Numbered from the stretch's first letter, positions 7,470 through 16,395 are shown. The stretch is DNA of 22,064 nucleotides from Chara braunii (GCA_003427395.1 BFEA01000482.1:1147848-1169911), one strand, 5' to 3'. Notes: generated by a model not told the origin, from the sequence alone. Numbers and translations are program-made.

Positions 7470-9779
7470 GTGGCCCACGAGTTTCCAAATCAGCGGTACG
7501 ACGACAACAACGCACCGCTCCTCTATGTCCACATCAAAGTAGGGCAAGTGTCCTGCAGCGCTTTGCAAGATAGCGCGTCTCGCAATTTTGTGAGCCAAGC
7601 CTTTATGCAAAAGGCTGGCCTTGGTGCACAAGTTCGAAGGAAGGCAAACCCGAAGGCTATCGAGTTGGCAGACGGAAGGACGCAGCAACTTATCGACCAC
7701 TACATCGAGGCCGTACCAATGTATTTTGCACCTCATGCATGCGAACCGGTGATGTTCGACATTTTGGACGCGGACTTCAACATTATTTTGGGAATGCCTT
7801 CGCTTGCAAGTGCGGATCAAACGATCAACTTACACCGGCGGACTCTTACCGATCGTGACGCCTTCGGCGCCAAAGTTTCGTGTACTGTTCCTCTTCCACA
7901 CCCTTCAATTCGGTGCCAAATGGTGACGGCAAAGTTATTCCTGGCTACAAGTGATTACGAGCAGCCCGACGAAATCGGCCTATGTTTCCTACGGACCGCC
8001 GCGGTAGCCGACTCTTCACCCCCAGACTTTCCTTCGGACCCCCGTGTGGTATGGTTGCTTGACGAGTTCGCCGACATCTTCGAGTCACCTACCGGTCTGG
8101 TGCTGGATCGATCGATCTCTCACGAGATTATTCTTGAGGGCGGTCTCGTGCCACCGAAAGGTTGCATTTATCGCATGAGCGAGGAGGAGCTTACGGTCCT
8201 CCGCGTGCAACTCAATGATTTGTTGGACAAGGGCTGGATCCGCCCTAGTAGCTCTCCATACGGAGCGCCAGTTCTCTTCGTACGGAAGAAGAACGAAGAT
8301 CTACGACTATGCATCGATTACTGCAAGCTCAACGCGCAAACCCTCAAGAATGCGGGGCCTCTTCCTCGCATCGACGATCTTCTTGAGCGATTTGGCGGCG
8401 CAAAGTATTTTTCTAAGTCCGATTTGAAGTCGGGATATCATCAAATCTCGATCCGACCGAACGATCGTTACAAATCCGCGTTTAAGACGCGGTACGGGCA
8501 TTTTGAGTGGGTGGTCATGCCTTTTGGCGTCACCAATGCCCCGGTGACCTTTCAATCGACAATGACCAACGACTTCCGTGCAATTTTAGACTCGATCGTG
8601 CTGGTCTACTTAGACGATATTCTCGTCTATAGTCGATCATTGGAGGATCATCTTGAGTACCTTCGACAAGTGTTGGAGACGCTCCGCCGCGCCAAGTACA
8701 AAGCCAACCGCGACAAGTGCAAATTTGTCCGGCAAGAGCTGGAATACTTGGGCCATTTTGTCACACCGAAGGGCATCACTCCGCTATCGGACAAGATTCA
8801 AGCCATCGAAGAGTGGCCGGAGCTACGGAACGTCACAAATGTCCATTCATTTCTTGGCCTCGCTGGTTACTACCAGCCTTTTATCAAGGGCTACTGGAAG
8901 ATCGCGGCCCACTTGACCAAGTTTCAATGCGAGGATCGGCCGTTTGACTTCAGAGAGCATTCACGGGAATCATTTTTGGCTCTCAAACCCGTGCTATTAT
9001 CTTCGGAGGTCTTGCGCATATACGACCCGCTTTTGCCTACACGCGTCACTACGGATGCGTCCGGCTATGGCATTGGTGTCGTCCTCGAGCAACACAATGG
9101 CGTGGACTGGCACCCGGTCGAGTATTTCAACAAGAAAGTGTTCGTCATGCACTCCATTGACGATGCATGCAAGGAGGAGTTCCTCGCCTTTGTCCACGCG
9201 CTCAAGCGGTGGCGACACTTCCTCCTTGGTAGAAGGCAATTCCGATGGGTAACGGACAACAATCCGTTGGTCTTTTGCAAGACCCAAGACACCGTCAACA
9301 GCACTTTCATCGACAAGTTCGACTTCTTTCCCGATCACATTCCGGGGAAGTCGAGTCGCTTTGCGGATGCTCTTTCACGGCATCCGGATCATTGTACCGC
9401 AGTATATTCAACCTTCGAGATCGACAACAAGCTGCAGGACAGCTTCATCCGTGGCTATCAACCTGACCCCGAGTTTCGCAACAAGTACGGGAATTGCTCC
9501 TCTCCTAATTTTCCGCCTTCTCACTACCGGATCCAAGAGGGGTACTTGCTTGTCCACACACAAGGGAAGGACCTTTGCGTACCGAGTGACCCTCACTTGC
9601 GTACACGGCTTCTTGGCAAGTTCCACGATGCTCCTGCCACCAAACACTTTGGAGTCAACCGCACGATTGGCCGACTTCGCAAGCGATTTTGGTGGCCCGG
9701 CCTTCTAGGCGACGCCAAACGCTATTGCGAGTCATGCGAGGTTTGCCGACCCTGCAAATCCCGCAACCATCATCCATAA
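7470..9779 (+). CDS. pol: Pol polyprotein of element B: protease, RT, RNase H, integrase zinc domain
   Basis: This is the longest open frame in the window, 769 codons; the frame is open from 7428 and the listed start is a GTG inside the polyprotein, not a real initiator. Domains in order: protease (about residues 10-120), RT (about 210-480, YLDD at 380-383), RNase H (about 520-640, Asp529, Glu569/570, Asp596) and the HHCC zinc domain (His719, His726, Cys756, Cys759). It ends at TAA 9777-9779, where element A has TAC, and the integrase core follows in frame 2. Defects inside the open frame: protease DSGAS reduced to DSAS, KLDLKSG changed to KSDLKSG, and a six-residue loss in RNase H. The protein would be made only as part of a Gag-Pol product; here it is a truncated relic. 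Confidence 0.9.
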   Translation: MAHEFPNQRYDDNNAPLLYVHIKVGQVSCSALQDSASRNFVSQAFMQKAGLGAQVRRKANPKAIELADGRTQQLIDHYIEAVPMYFAPHACEPVMFDILDADFNIILGMPSLASADQTINLHRRTLTDRDAFGAKVSCTVPLPHPSIRCQMVTAKLFLATSDYEQPDEIGLCFLRTAAVADSSPPDFPSDPRVVWLLDEFADIFESPTGLVLDRSISHEIILEGGLVPPKGCIYRMSEEELTVLRVQLNDLLDKGWIRPSSSPYGAPVLFVRKKNEDLRLCIDYCKLNAQTLKNAGPLPRIDDLLERFGGAKYFSKSDLKSGYHQISIRPNDRYKSAFKTRYGHFEWVVMPFGVTNAPVTFQSTMTNDFRAILDSIVLVYLDDILVYSRSLEDHLEYLRQVLETLRRAKYKANRDKCKFVRQELEYLGHFVTPKGITPLSDKIQAIEEWPELRNVTNVHSFLGLAGYYQPFIKGYWKIAAHLTKFQCEDRPFDFREHSRESFLALKPVLLSSEVLRIYDPLLPTRVTTDASGYGIGVVLEQHNGVDWHPVEYFNKKVFVMHSIDDACKEEFLAFVHALKRWRHFLLGRRQFRWVTDNNPLVFCKTQDTVNSTFIDKFDFFPDHIPGKSSRFADALSRHPDHCTAVYSTFEIDNKLQDSFIRGYQPDPEFRNKYGNCSSPNFPPSHYRIQEGYLLVHTQGKDLCVPSDPHLRTRLLGKFHDAPATKHFGVNRTIGRLRKRFWWPGLLGDAKRYCESCEVCRPCKSRNHHP
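7497..7835 (+). other. Protease domain of element B with altered active site
   Basis: The catalytic Asp is at 7569-7571, but the motif reads LQDSASRNF where A has LLDSGASHNF: the glycine codon (GGC in A) is missing and Leu is Gln. The flap-side ILGMPSL motif is kept. Retropepsins need the D-S/T-G triad, so activity is unlikely (inference). Confidence 0.8.
8097..8910 (+). other. Reverse transcriptase domain of element B
   Basis: Motifs in order: PPKGCIYRMSEEEL, SPYGAPVLFVRKK, LRLCIDYCKLN (Arg in A is Cys here), SDLKSGYHQ with the first catalytic Asp, MPFGVTNAP, and YLDD at 8607-8618 with both catalytic Asp. The thumb/connection follows (LGHFVTPKG, FLGLAGYY). Continuous, without the 65-bp duplication seen in A. 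Confidence 0.9.
9040..9390 (+). other. RNase H domain of element B with an 18-bp deletion
   Basis: TTDASGYGIG (Asp at 9054-9056), KEEFLAFVHALKRW and VTDNNPLVF are present. After VNST the residues IARWMA found in A are missing (18 bp, in frame, around 9303), removing the conserved ARW block before FDFFPDHIPGK. Confidence 0.85.
9590..9776 (+). other. Integrase HHCC zinc domain of element B
   Basis: His at 9624-9626 and 9645-9647 (FHDAPATKHFG) pair with CEVC (Cys at 9735-9737 and 9744-9746); RFWWPG lies between. This is the complete N-terminal zinc-binding fold of a retroviral-type integrase, cut off from its catalytic core by TAA 9777-9779 and a frame change. Confidence 0.85.
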
Positions 9780-10117
9780 GGCGAGTTGCGACCAATACCG
9801 TCCCCTTGAGGCGAAGGGAAGCGATTGCCATGGACATTACTGGCCCGTTCCCCGAGCACAAGACCGGAGTGGATGGGATTCTCACGGTGGTCGACCGACT
9901 CACCAAGTTCGCTATGTTTTTGCCTTGTCGCTATGCCAAGGCACCGAAGTTGGGCGAGGTTCTTTACGCCGGTTAGATTCGAACCAAGGGTTACCCCAAC
10001 GACATCGTCTGCGACCGCGACACTCCGTTCATTTGGTTGGCGCTCATCAAATGATGGGGCTCATCTCTCAAGCCAAGTTCGGCTCGCCACTTCTAAACAA
10101 ATGGCCAAACGGAGAGG
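9780..10117 (+). pseudogene. Integrase catalytic core of element B
   Basis: Frame 2 carries MDITGPFP (first Asp 9833-9835), CDRDT (second Asp 10013-10015) and TER (Glu 10112-10114). All three acidic residues are present, but the spacing between second and third is 32 residues because bases after CDRDTPF are lost. Three stops cut it: TAG 9974-9976 (TGG in A), TGA 10052-10054 (CGA in A) and TAA 10094-10096 (CAA in A). Confidence 0.85.
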
Positions 10118-10765
10118 GTGCATCGGACCACACAGGTTCTCCTTCGCACTCTCATCCGCCTCGACCAAAAAGATTGGGTTGAGCGGCTGCAGGATGTCGA
10201 GTTGGCCTGCAGCTCGTCCATCCACCCGGCTATCGGGATGTCGCCTTTCGAGTTCGAGCACGGCTCGCTGGTCACTTCGCCGTTGGACACAATCATTCCA
10301 CGAACGGCCGAAAGCGACGACCATCTTTTTTTCTTGCGTCGAATGCAAGAGCTACTTGTCAAGGCACACGACCAGATGGGCAAGACGCAGCAACGCATGA
10401 GCCAACAGGCCAATCGCCAGCTTGTTCCTTGCCCATTTCTCTTCGACGATCTCGTTTGGGTTTTCGCCGCGGCATTCAACATTGAACAAGATATCTCTCG
10501 CAAGCTCCTCCCGAAATGGATGGGGCCCTGGCCGATCGTGGCACCCGCTGGGGATACACCCGAGGGACCTTCCTTCACTATTCAGGTGCCCGCCCACTTG
10601 CCCGTCTACCCAGTCCTTCATTGCTCCAAGTTGGCTCCTTACACGCCAACGGAACATGACGATTTTCCCGGGCGACGTTCGCAAGACCCACCCTCTATGG
10701 ACAATTTTCAGGAGGTCGGCGACATCATCTCGCAGCGACGCTATGCCAACAGGCCAACGGAGTAG
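10118..10765 (+). pseudogene. Integrase C-terminal part of element B
   Basis: Frame 2 stays open for 215 codons: the end of the core (SSIHPAIGMSPFEFEHGS), a helical linker (ELLVKAHDQMGKTQQRMSQQ), the GPY/F module (KWMGPWPIVAP, LHCSKLAPYTP), and the start of the chromodomain, ending at TAG 10763-10765. In the family this region ties integrase to DNA and chromatin. No start codon of its own is expected, since it is part of Pol. Confidence 0.85.
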
Positions 10766-10858
10766 TTGGTACATTTTGCTTATTGGACTCACAAAGCTGA
10801 CAGTTGGTTGACCCGTGCGAAACTCCAAGCAACAGCTCTGGATGTTCTCGCACGCTAC
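10709..10858 (+). pseudogene. Chromodomain of element B, interrupted by one stop
   Basis: VGDIISQRRY, then LVHFAYWTHKADSWL, then DVLARYERK follow the strand-strand-helix order of a chromodomain; an aromatic expected before LVHFAYW is TAG (10763-10765). Chromodomains at the integrase C-terminus define chromoviruses and steer insertion to marked chromatin. Frame 2 runs on to TGA 10991-10993 through a proline- and arginine-rich tail. Confidence 0.78.
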
Positions 10859-11012
10859 GAACGAAAAATGCAAGGCAAGTCGGTATCTTCATCTCCACGT
10901 CGCACCCGCATCCAGGTTCCACCCTCGGATCATCAGCTTCGCCCTCGACCCGGCTTGACAATCGATATATTCTCAATTATCCTTTTTCCGTGAATGGAAA
11001 GGGTGAATCAAT

Positions 11013-11022
11013 GAGGGGGGGG
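11013..11022 (+). promoter_or_regulatory. Poly-purine tract of element B
   Basis: A GA followed by a run of G ends directly at the TGTTACATG of the LTR, as in element A. Confidence 0.78.
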
Positions 11023-11569
11023 TGTTACATGTTGCGCCTGCAACAGGCTGCACGGGCCATTTCCAGGCCCGTGACGTTTTCCAGCCAAAAGCCTGAAAAT
11101 AAGGGCCTACAACCCAGTGTCATTTCAGCATGAAAGCTTGAAAACAAGGGCCTACAGGCCCTGTGTCATTTCAGGCTAATCAGGACCTTTCCGGCCCTGA
11201 GTATTTTCAACCTGAACCTGAGGTCCATTTTCGGGCGCTCATCACTTCGACCTGCCCTGAAACTCAGTCAACAAACCAGGGTTGTAGCACAGGCCATTTC
11301 GAGCCTGTTTTCAAGACAACAACTGGTGGAGCTTGAACGCCAGGGTCTAGCACGTTTCGGCATTGGCAAGAGCAGCCTCCTAGACAGGCCAGCACAATAT
11401 AGGACTGGCCGACCCTGTAGGCAAGCAGGTAGTTCCTACGTACTTCCCAGGCATTTCACGTGCAGTTTAGGAGGCAAGAGGTAGTCTTCAGGATTCGGCA
11501 GCAGCACTCTGGAGGAGCGCTGCAAGAGTAGTAGGAGCGTTAGCAGTAGGCTTCAGTGTTGGGCGCTAG
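11023..11569 (+). repeat. 3' LTR of element B
   Basis: Matches 4906-5440 over its length with scattered substitutions and a few small indels; TGTTACATG start, GGCC palindromes and a TATA-like site (about 11395) are shared, though one of the two AGGGCC-TACA-GGCCCT hairpins has decayed (about 11104-11119). Beyond GGGCGCTAG the sequences diverge. A partial duplicate of the LTR end (CGTTAG...CTTCAG...TTGGGCGC) sits at about 11573-11605, so the true edge may be near 11603. Confidence 0.84.
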
Positions 11570-12801
11570 ATGCGTTAGTTGTAGTCTTCAGCATTGGGCG
11601 CCATAGCAGCTAGAGTAGTACTAGAGAGAGAGAGNTTGGGCGGAGGCCAGAGGGACTTACCTGCAACACCATTGCTCCAGCTTCGTCTTCGAGGTACCTA
11701 CAGCACAGCGCCATCTTCGCAGGTTAGTACCTGGCACATGAGAGAGAAAGTTCTTCTTCCTCTTCTCAGTCCCCCATCTCCTTCTCACCCTCTCGCTATC
11801 TGACTTCACTGCATCATCAGACTACGAGGGGGAGAGAGAGAGTTTGGTGACATTTGGATCCAGACTCGGCGTTGGACTTCAAACATTTTGAAGAGGGATC
11901 ATTTGGGACTTATACGAGACTTGGTGTTGACGACTTCCCCATCTCCCCTTCCTCTTCTTCATCTGGTCCCCTCCTCTTCGTCTATGTATGTCTGGACCTG
12001 GTGCCTCTTTCTTGTATATAGCGCCAGGCCCCTTCACACCTTGTGATGAGCATGATGTATGTTTGGTTTGCGTTGAAACATTGATTGGGCTAGTCATTGG
12101 TATTCTAGCATTCTGCTTCACTATGTTGTACTACATGAAAGAGGTCAGTCTCGGCCAGGTCAGGACTTGTATCTAAATGTTCCACTACACTATAAAACAC
12201 CATTTTGTATGATCCGGAATGCACATTGCTTGTTGAGATTCCACTTGCACTGCATTGTCCATTCAGTCCTTTTTATCACATTGCGGATCCTCGGTTTATA
12301 TGTACATCGCCCAACTGGGCATGTAACAGTGAGTGAGGCCAAGGTTGCAGAATAGTGGTGGTCAAGTCCACCACCCCGTTTCTGGGACTGGTGTGTAACC
12401 ACAGAGCCAGGATGTATTAGGTGCTCACTGGATGGCCGATCTGGAGGCAACAGTTCTTTCTTCCACCCACACAAACGTGTAGAGGCCCAGAGAGCCGTCA
12501 CAAGAAGGGAGTTTGTGTTTTAACGGTCTCAAAGATAATGAAGAGTTGCAACTTTCACTCCCCTCCCCTTTTAACCCAGTTGCTCACTCTTATTCACTTA
12601 AGAATACGGCTTCCTTGGCACTTCGTAAAAACCAGCCAAAGGCCCCAAACACGATGTGTAGAGAACCCACCAGTCAACAAAGGCATGATGTTGCAGACTC
12701 CTTCCATCTCTAAAGGCCTGTAGCGAAAAGTGCGAAGCAACCACCATTTTCATTTCCATGGTTTCCTTTTTCAAAAGTCATCGCAATCTGGAAAAAATCC
12801 T
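11570..12801. other. Stretch without a recognised gene
   Basis: No known protein family is visible on either strand. The region has CT/GA-rich patches (one N at 11635 inside a GA run) and short open frames below 105 codons. The most protein-like is 11988-12176 (62 codons), with a hydrophobic run near 12085-12137 that could span a membrane; it lacks other support. The region could be diverged repeat or untranslated host DNA. Confidence 0.5.
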
Positions 12802-13093
12802 AGTAAAATAATTCTAGTACAGATCTCCATGATAGATATCCAGAAGGAGAAAAAGAGAGAGAGAGGTCCTCGTCAAATAATTCTAATACAGATCTATATG
12901 GTAGATTCCCATCCCGAGAGAGAGAGAGCGAGAGAGAGAGAGAGAGAGAGAGAGAGGTACTCCTATAATTATTCTCGTACAGATCTACAAGGTAGACTCC
13001 CATCCCGAGAGAGAGAGAGAGAGAGAGAGANAGAGAGAGAGAGAGGTCCTCGTCAAATAATTCTCGTACAGATCTCCAAGGTAGATTCCCATC

Positions 13094-13146
<53 letters not shown>
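12802..13146 (+). repeat. Compound tandem repeat with GA microsatellites
   Basis: Four units of one cassette begin at about 12802, 12868, 12960 and 13048. Each has an AATAATTCT-like start, TACAGATCT, a GTAGA..CCATCCCGAG part (degenerate in the first), then a (GA)n run of growing length, up to about 50 bp at 13096-13146. An N at 13031 lies inside a GA run. Long Arg-Glu open frames here are artefacts of the repeat. Confidence 0.88.
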
Positions 13147-13148
<2 letters not shown>

Positions 13149-14190
13149 ATGAACCCAGTCTAACAGATACTCGTCAGTCGTGAACAACAGTACACTCAAC
13201 ATTTGCAACATAGTCTCTAATTACCGTGAAATGTGATCTGAAACAGTAACTTGTCATCACTAGACGAGGAGAGAGGAGGAAGGATAGACAGTGGAGAAGG
13301 TGGGAGAGAAGTACAATAGATCACACAAGAATAATCCCATCAAACCCACTCTTTCTCCGGGCTTCTTCCTCCTCTCGACATCAGAAACAGTGTACGATAA
13401 CAAGTGTAATAATCCTTGCCATGTGGCGCTCTCATCTCATGAAAACCGTGAAGACACAGCAGAGTATCGTGACGACATCAAACTCGGGTGAGTACCCGAA
13501 ACCAATCATCCACAGATCCCGATCTTCCTCCTCCTCACAACCAGTCACCTCATGTAGACAACGTGGACAATGCCACGTCATCAGTCAAGACAGGTGGTAT
13601 TTGCCACATCATCAATGAAGACCAATGGTAGAGCCTCATCAGCATGTAGCATAAACCAGAAGCATCGCCACATCATCATGCAATGTAGACCATAGGCAGC
13701 GCCACATCATCATGCAATGTAAACCATAGGCAGCACCGCATCATCATGCAATGGAGACCTGAGGCAGTGCCACATCATCAATGTAGACCATAGGCACCGC
13801 CACATCATCATGCAATGGAGACCTGAGGCAACACCACATCATCATGCAATGGAGACTTGAGGCACCGCCACATCATCATGCAATGTAGACCATAGGCACC
13901 ACCACACCATCATGCAATGTAGACCATAGGCAGTGCCACATCATCATGCAATGTAGACCTGAGGCAGCGCCACATCATCATGGCCTGGCGCACAGAACAA
14001 GAAGCGCCAGCATGCTGCCTCCACCTCATGTTGTCGTCCGCAACGCATGTGCACAGCCAGCATGTAGCCAGCATGAAGCCAGCGTCTAGTCAAAGTCGAG
14101 CCAGCGTCAAAGCAACATAGCAAGACTGGATGTTGACCACCTCGAGGCCAGTCTTTAAGTAGTGTTTAACGAGACTCTCTGGCCTCGGGT
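13147..14190 (-). repeat. Candidate 3' LTR of element C
   Basis: 13147-13982 matches 21417-22064 (and presumably on beyond the window) at roughly 93% by eye in its unique part, in direct orientation, and the two repeats enclose the minus-strand gag-pol of C. That is the geometry of an LTR pair. The upper edge is uncertain: a purine tract followed by TGACCC on the minus strand near 14190 is one candidate start. The lower edge abuts the GA repeat. Confidence 0.65.
13667..13982 (+). repeat. 34-bp minisatellite in the left LTR of element C
   Basis: About nine units of 34 bp start with GCCACATCATCATGCAATG. Two variants alternate: one continues TAGACCATAGG, the other GAGACCTGAGG. One unit is shortened to 30 bp. 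The same array starts at 21947 in the right copy. No spacers, so it is not a CRISPR array. Confidence 0.93.
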
Positions 14191-14591
14191 CACTTCCCCT
14201 CAGACGTCCAAATTGACTCCCTATTGAAGGCCTAGATCGTACAATTGCAGATTTCCCCCTTGGCCCTGATGAGGTCTGGGTACCTGCATACAAACAAGTG
14301 TGTGTGCTTGACCGACGGCCTGGACTGGGTACCTTTGACCTAGCGGTCCAGACAGTTGACGAGAAGTCAATTGTCTCACGTCCAGGCCCTGAATTCACGT
14401 GTGGGGGTCTTTTCCCCGTTTGGCCTGGACTGAGGGCTGACGCGTCGGCCCTTAGACTTTCCACGAGGCATACAGCATGGGTTATTGCATTCCTGTCAAC
14501 CCAGTTTTCTAGTTCCATCGCAGAAAATACATTAATTCTTAGTTAACCCATGTTCATATGCAGCTACAATGTTAAGAGAAGTAGGTAGGAG
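14191..14591. other. Non-coding stretch between LTR and pol of element C
   Basis: A 142-codon open frame on the minus strand (14090-14518) has no recognisable domain. GGCCTGGACT occurs at 14318 and 14422 with the inverse GTCCAGGCC between them at 14380. On the element's strand this lies after the chromodomain, so it is 3' untranslated sequence or U3. Confidence 0.45.
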
Positions 14592-14718
14592 TTACTTCCT
14601 ACTAAACCATCTAGCTTCAGATGGAGGTTGGGACTTGAACATTACTTTGTACTGCTTCTGCAGTCGTCCTCTGCCCCCCTGTAGAGAAGTGGCCATGTTC
14701 CAATATTCTTTCAACTTC
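14592..14718 (-). pseudogene. Chromodomain remnant of element C
   Basis: Minus strand reads EVERILEHGHFSTG in one frame, then QYKVMFKSQPPSEARWFSRK in the next, ending at TAA 14592-14594. The order and the K-x-PPSEA-x-W pattern fit a chromodomain; the frame changes near 14675. Confidence 0.65.
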
Positions 14719-14729
14719 ATAGCCCCCGT

Positions 14730-16055
14730 TCATGGAGGGTGGAAACATAGAGGCCTACTTGGAAAATTATCACTTCCTACATAGGGTAGCAGTTTAGAAG
14801 CATGGAAGACAGGGTATGTCCTTGGATGTGGAGGCACATCTATGCGGTAGGAAGGTCCATCTTCACCTCCAATTACTTTGAGAACTTCCCAGGGTCCATA
14901 GTAGACAGGTAGCAGTTTCTCAGACATATTCTCTTCTAGAGAAAACTCTTTAGACTAGACCCAAACAAGATCCCCTTCTTGAAACTGCGAAGGTCGGCGA
15001 TGTTTGTTAGCCTGTTCAATCATTTGCAGTTGGGTCTTCTGGATGTTTTCTTCAACCTTCTTGATGTCTTCTTCGTATAGAACTGCAAACTCACCCGTAC
15101 CTGGGGGTACCCTCTGAATCTGGTCTCTGGTTAATGCATCAATGGGACGCCAAGGCTTCCATCCTTTATGTAGTGCGTTAGGACTTCTACTTGTGACAAT
15201 ATATATACTGTTAGTGTAGGCACTAGCAATTTTAGGCAAGTTCTCATCCCAATCAATCTGATCGGGTCGGACATACATTCGCAAAAGTTGTTGGCATAGA
15301 CAATTCATTTGCTCAGTTTGGCCATTCGTTTCAGGATGTCTGCCTAACAACATGGTCAACCTGGCATCCCTATCAGAGACACTGGTTTTAGGGAATCCAT
15401 ACTCAAAGACCCATCGCATTTGAAACTTTTGAATAAAAAGTTCGGTTCTAACTTCAGCAGGCAAAGGAATGAGCATCGCATATTTTGAGAATCTGTTCAC
15501 TATGACCATTACCTGACTGTTGCCACTCCGACTCTTAGTGAGACTCATAAAGTCAATTGAAATAAACTCACCTGGCTCACTTCGAATAGGTAGCGGTCTC
15601 AATAGTCCCATCGGTTTCTCATGTGAGGGCTTATTTCTCTGATAGACAAGACAAGTCCACACGTATGTCACTACATCTTCTTTCATTCCTTTCCATTCAA
15701 ATCGTTCTCGGACATCGGCATACGTCTTCTTAAAACCAAAGTGTCCTTCTGCATCATGACACTCCCCAATGATTACACTCTTAATTTGTTCTTGATGAGG
15801 AATACACAATCTTTCTTCGGTTTTATCTAGAAAGAAGAGTAAGCCATCAGACATTCGATATTCCATGAATAACTCAGGGTTCTTCAGTAGAGTTCCACTG
15901 ATGGGACTCCAGATAGGATCACTACCATAACCCTTTCGAATCTGTTCTTTCAGTTCGTTCCCAATATCAAGGTAGGAGACAATGGTCCCAAAGAAATCTA
16001 CACGTCTGGACAAAGCATCCACAACCACGTTAGACTTACCTTCGATGGTCTTCAC
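14730..16055 (-). pseudogene. Integrase of element C
   Basis: One frame holds the end of RNase H (VVVDALSRR), the zinc domain (ECHDAEGHFG, then WTCLVYQRNK, where the second Cys of CxxC is Tyr), the core (SIDFMSL with the first Asp; VSDRDAR with the second; TNGQTEQ with the Glu), the DLVWV motif, then after a single TAG (14955-14957) the GPY/F module (YYGPWEVLKVIGG, FHASKLLPY). Only about 19 residues separate the second and third catalytic positions instead of 35, so roughly 48 bp were deleted from the core in frame. Integrase activity is therefore unlikely. Confidence 0.87.
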
Positions 16056-16093
16056 CTCAAAGTCAAACGTATCAAGGAAGGCGGACCATCTTA

Positions 16094-16131
16094 TCAGTTT
16101 GTCAGAGAGTTGTCAGTTTGTCAGAGAGTTT
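16094..16131 (-). repeat. 19-bp tandem duplication in RNase H of element C
   Basis: TCAGTTTGTCAGAGAGTT (plus strand) occurs at 16094 and again at 16113, period 19. The gain shifts the frame at the end of KLSDKL, just before the stretch that should lead to VVVDALSRR. Confidence 0.9.
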
Positions 16132-16395
16132 AGGCTGAGTCTTGATCCACTTCAAGGTAGAGTGATCAGAGTAAACAGTAAAGTGCCTTCCTAACAAATA
16201 ATGTTTCCAAGTGTGCAGTGCAGCAACCAAGGCATACAGTTCCCTCTCATAGGTGGAGTTGGCCACTTTCTCTGACGAAAGTCTTTTGGACATAAACTCT
16301 ATGGGTCTATATCCCTTGCCATCATCCTGTTTTGTAACACAACCCCAATCCCATACAGACTTGCGTCAGTCGTGACAATGAAAGGTAGAGAAGGG
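16102..16395 (-). pseudogene. RNase H segment of element C
   Basis: TTDASLYGIGVVLQ (first catalytic Asp) is readable at about 16335-16376, followed by a frameshift; YRPIEFMSKRLSSEKVANSTYERELYAL-type sequence with the catalytic Glu and YSDHSTLKW with the next Asp continue at 16102-16310. Catalytic residues are kept while the frame is not. Confidence 0.82.

Noticed and set aside
11988-12176. Small protein with one possible membrane segment
   Set aside because: Too short, no family match, no clear promoter or conservation evidence; kept only as a note.
12730-13149. Open frame rich in Arg-Glu dipeptides
   Set aside because: Translation of GA microsatellites; no other protein signal and it contains an N.
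13667-13982. Possible CRISPR array because of regular 34-bp repeats
   Set aside because: Units are contiguous with no unique spacers, and the context is a eukaryotic LTR.
14090-14518. 142-codon minus-strand open frame
   Set aside because: No domain, composition like the surrounding repeat, lies in untranslated or U3 sequence of C.
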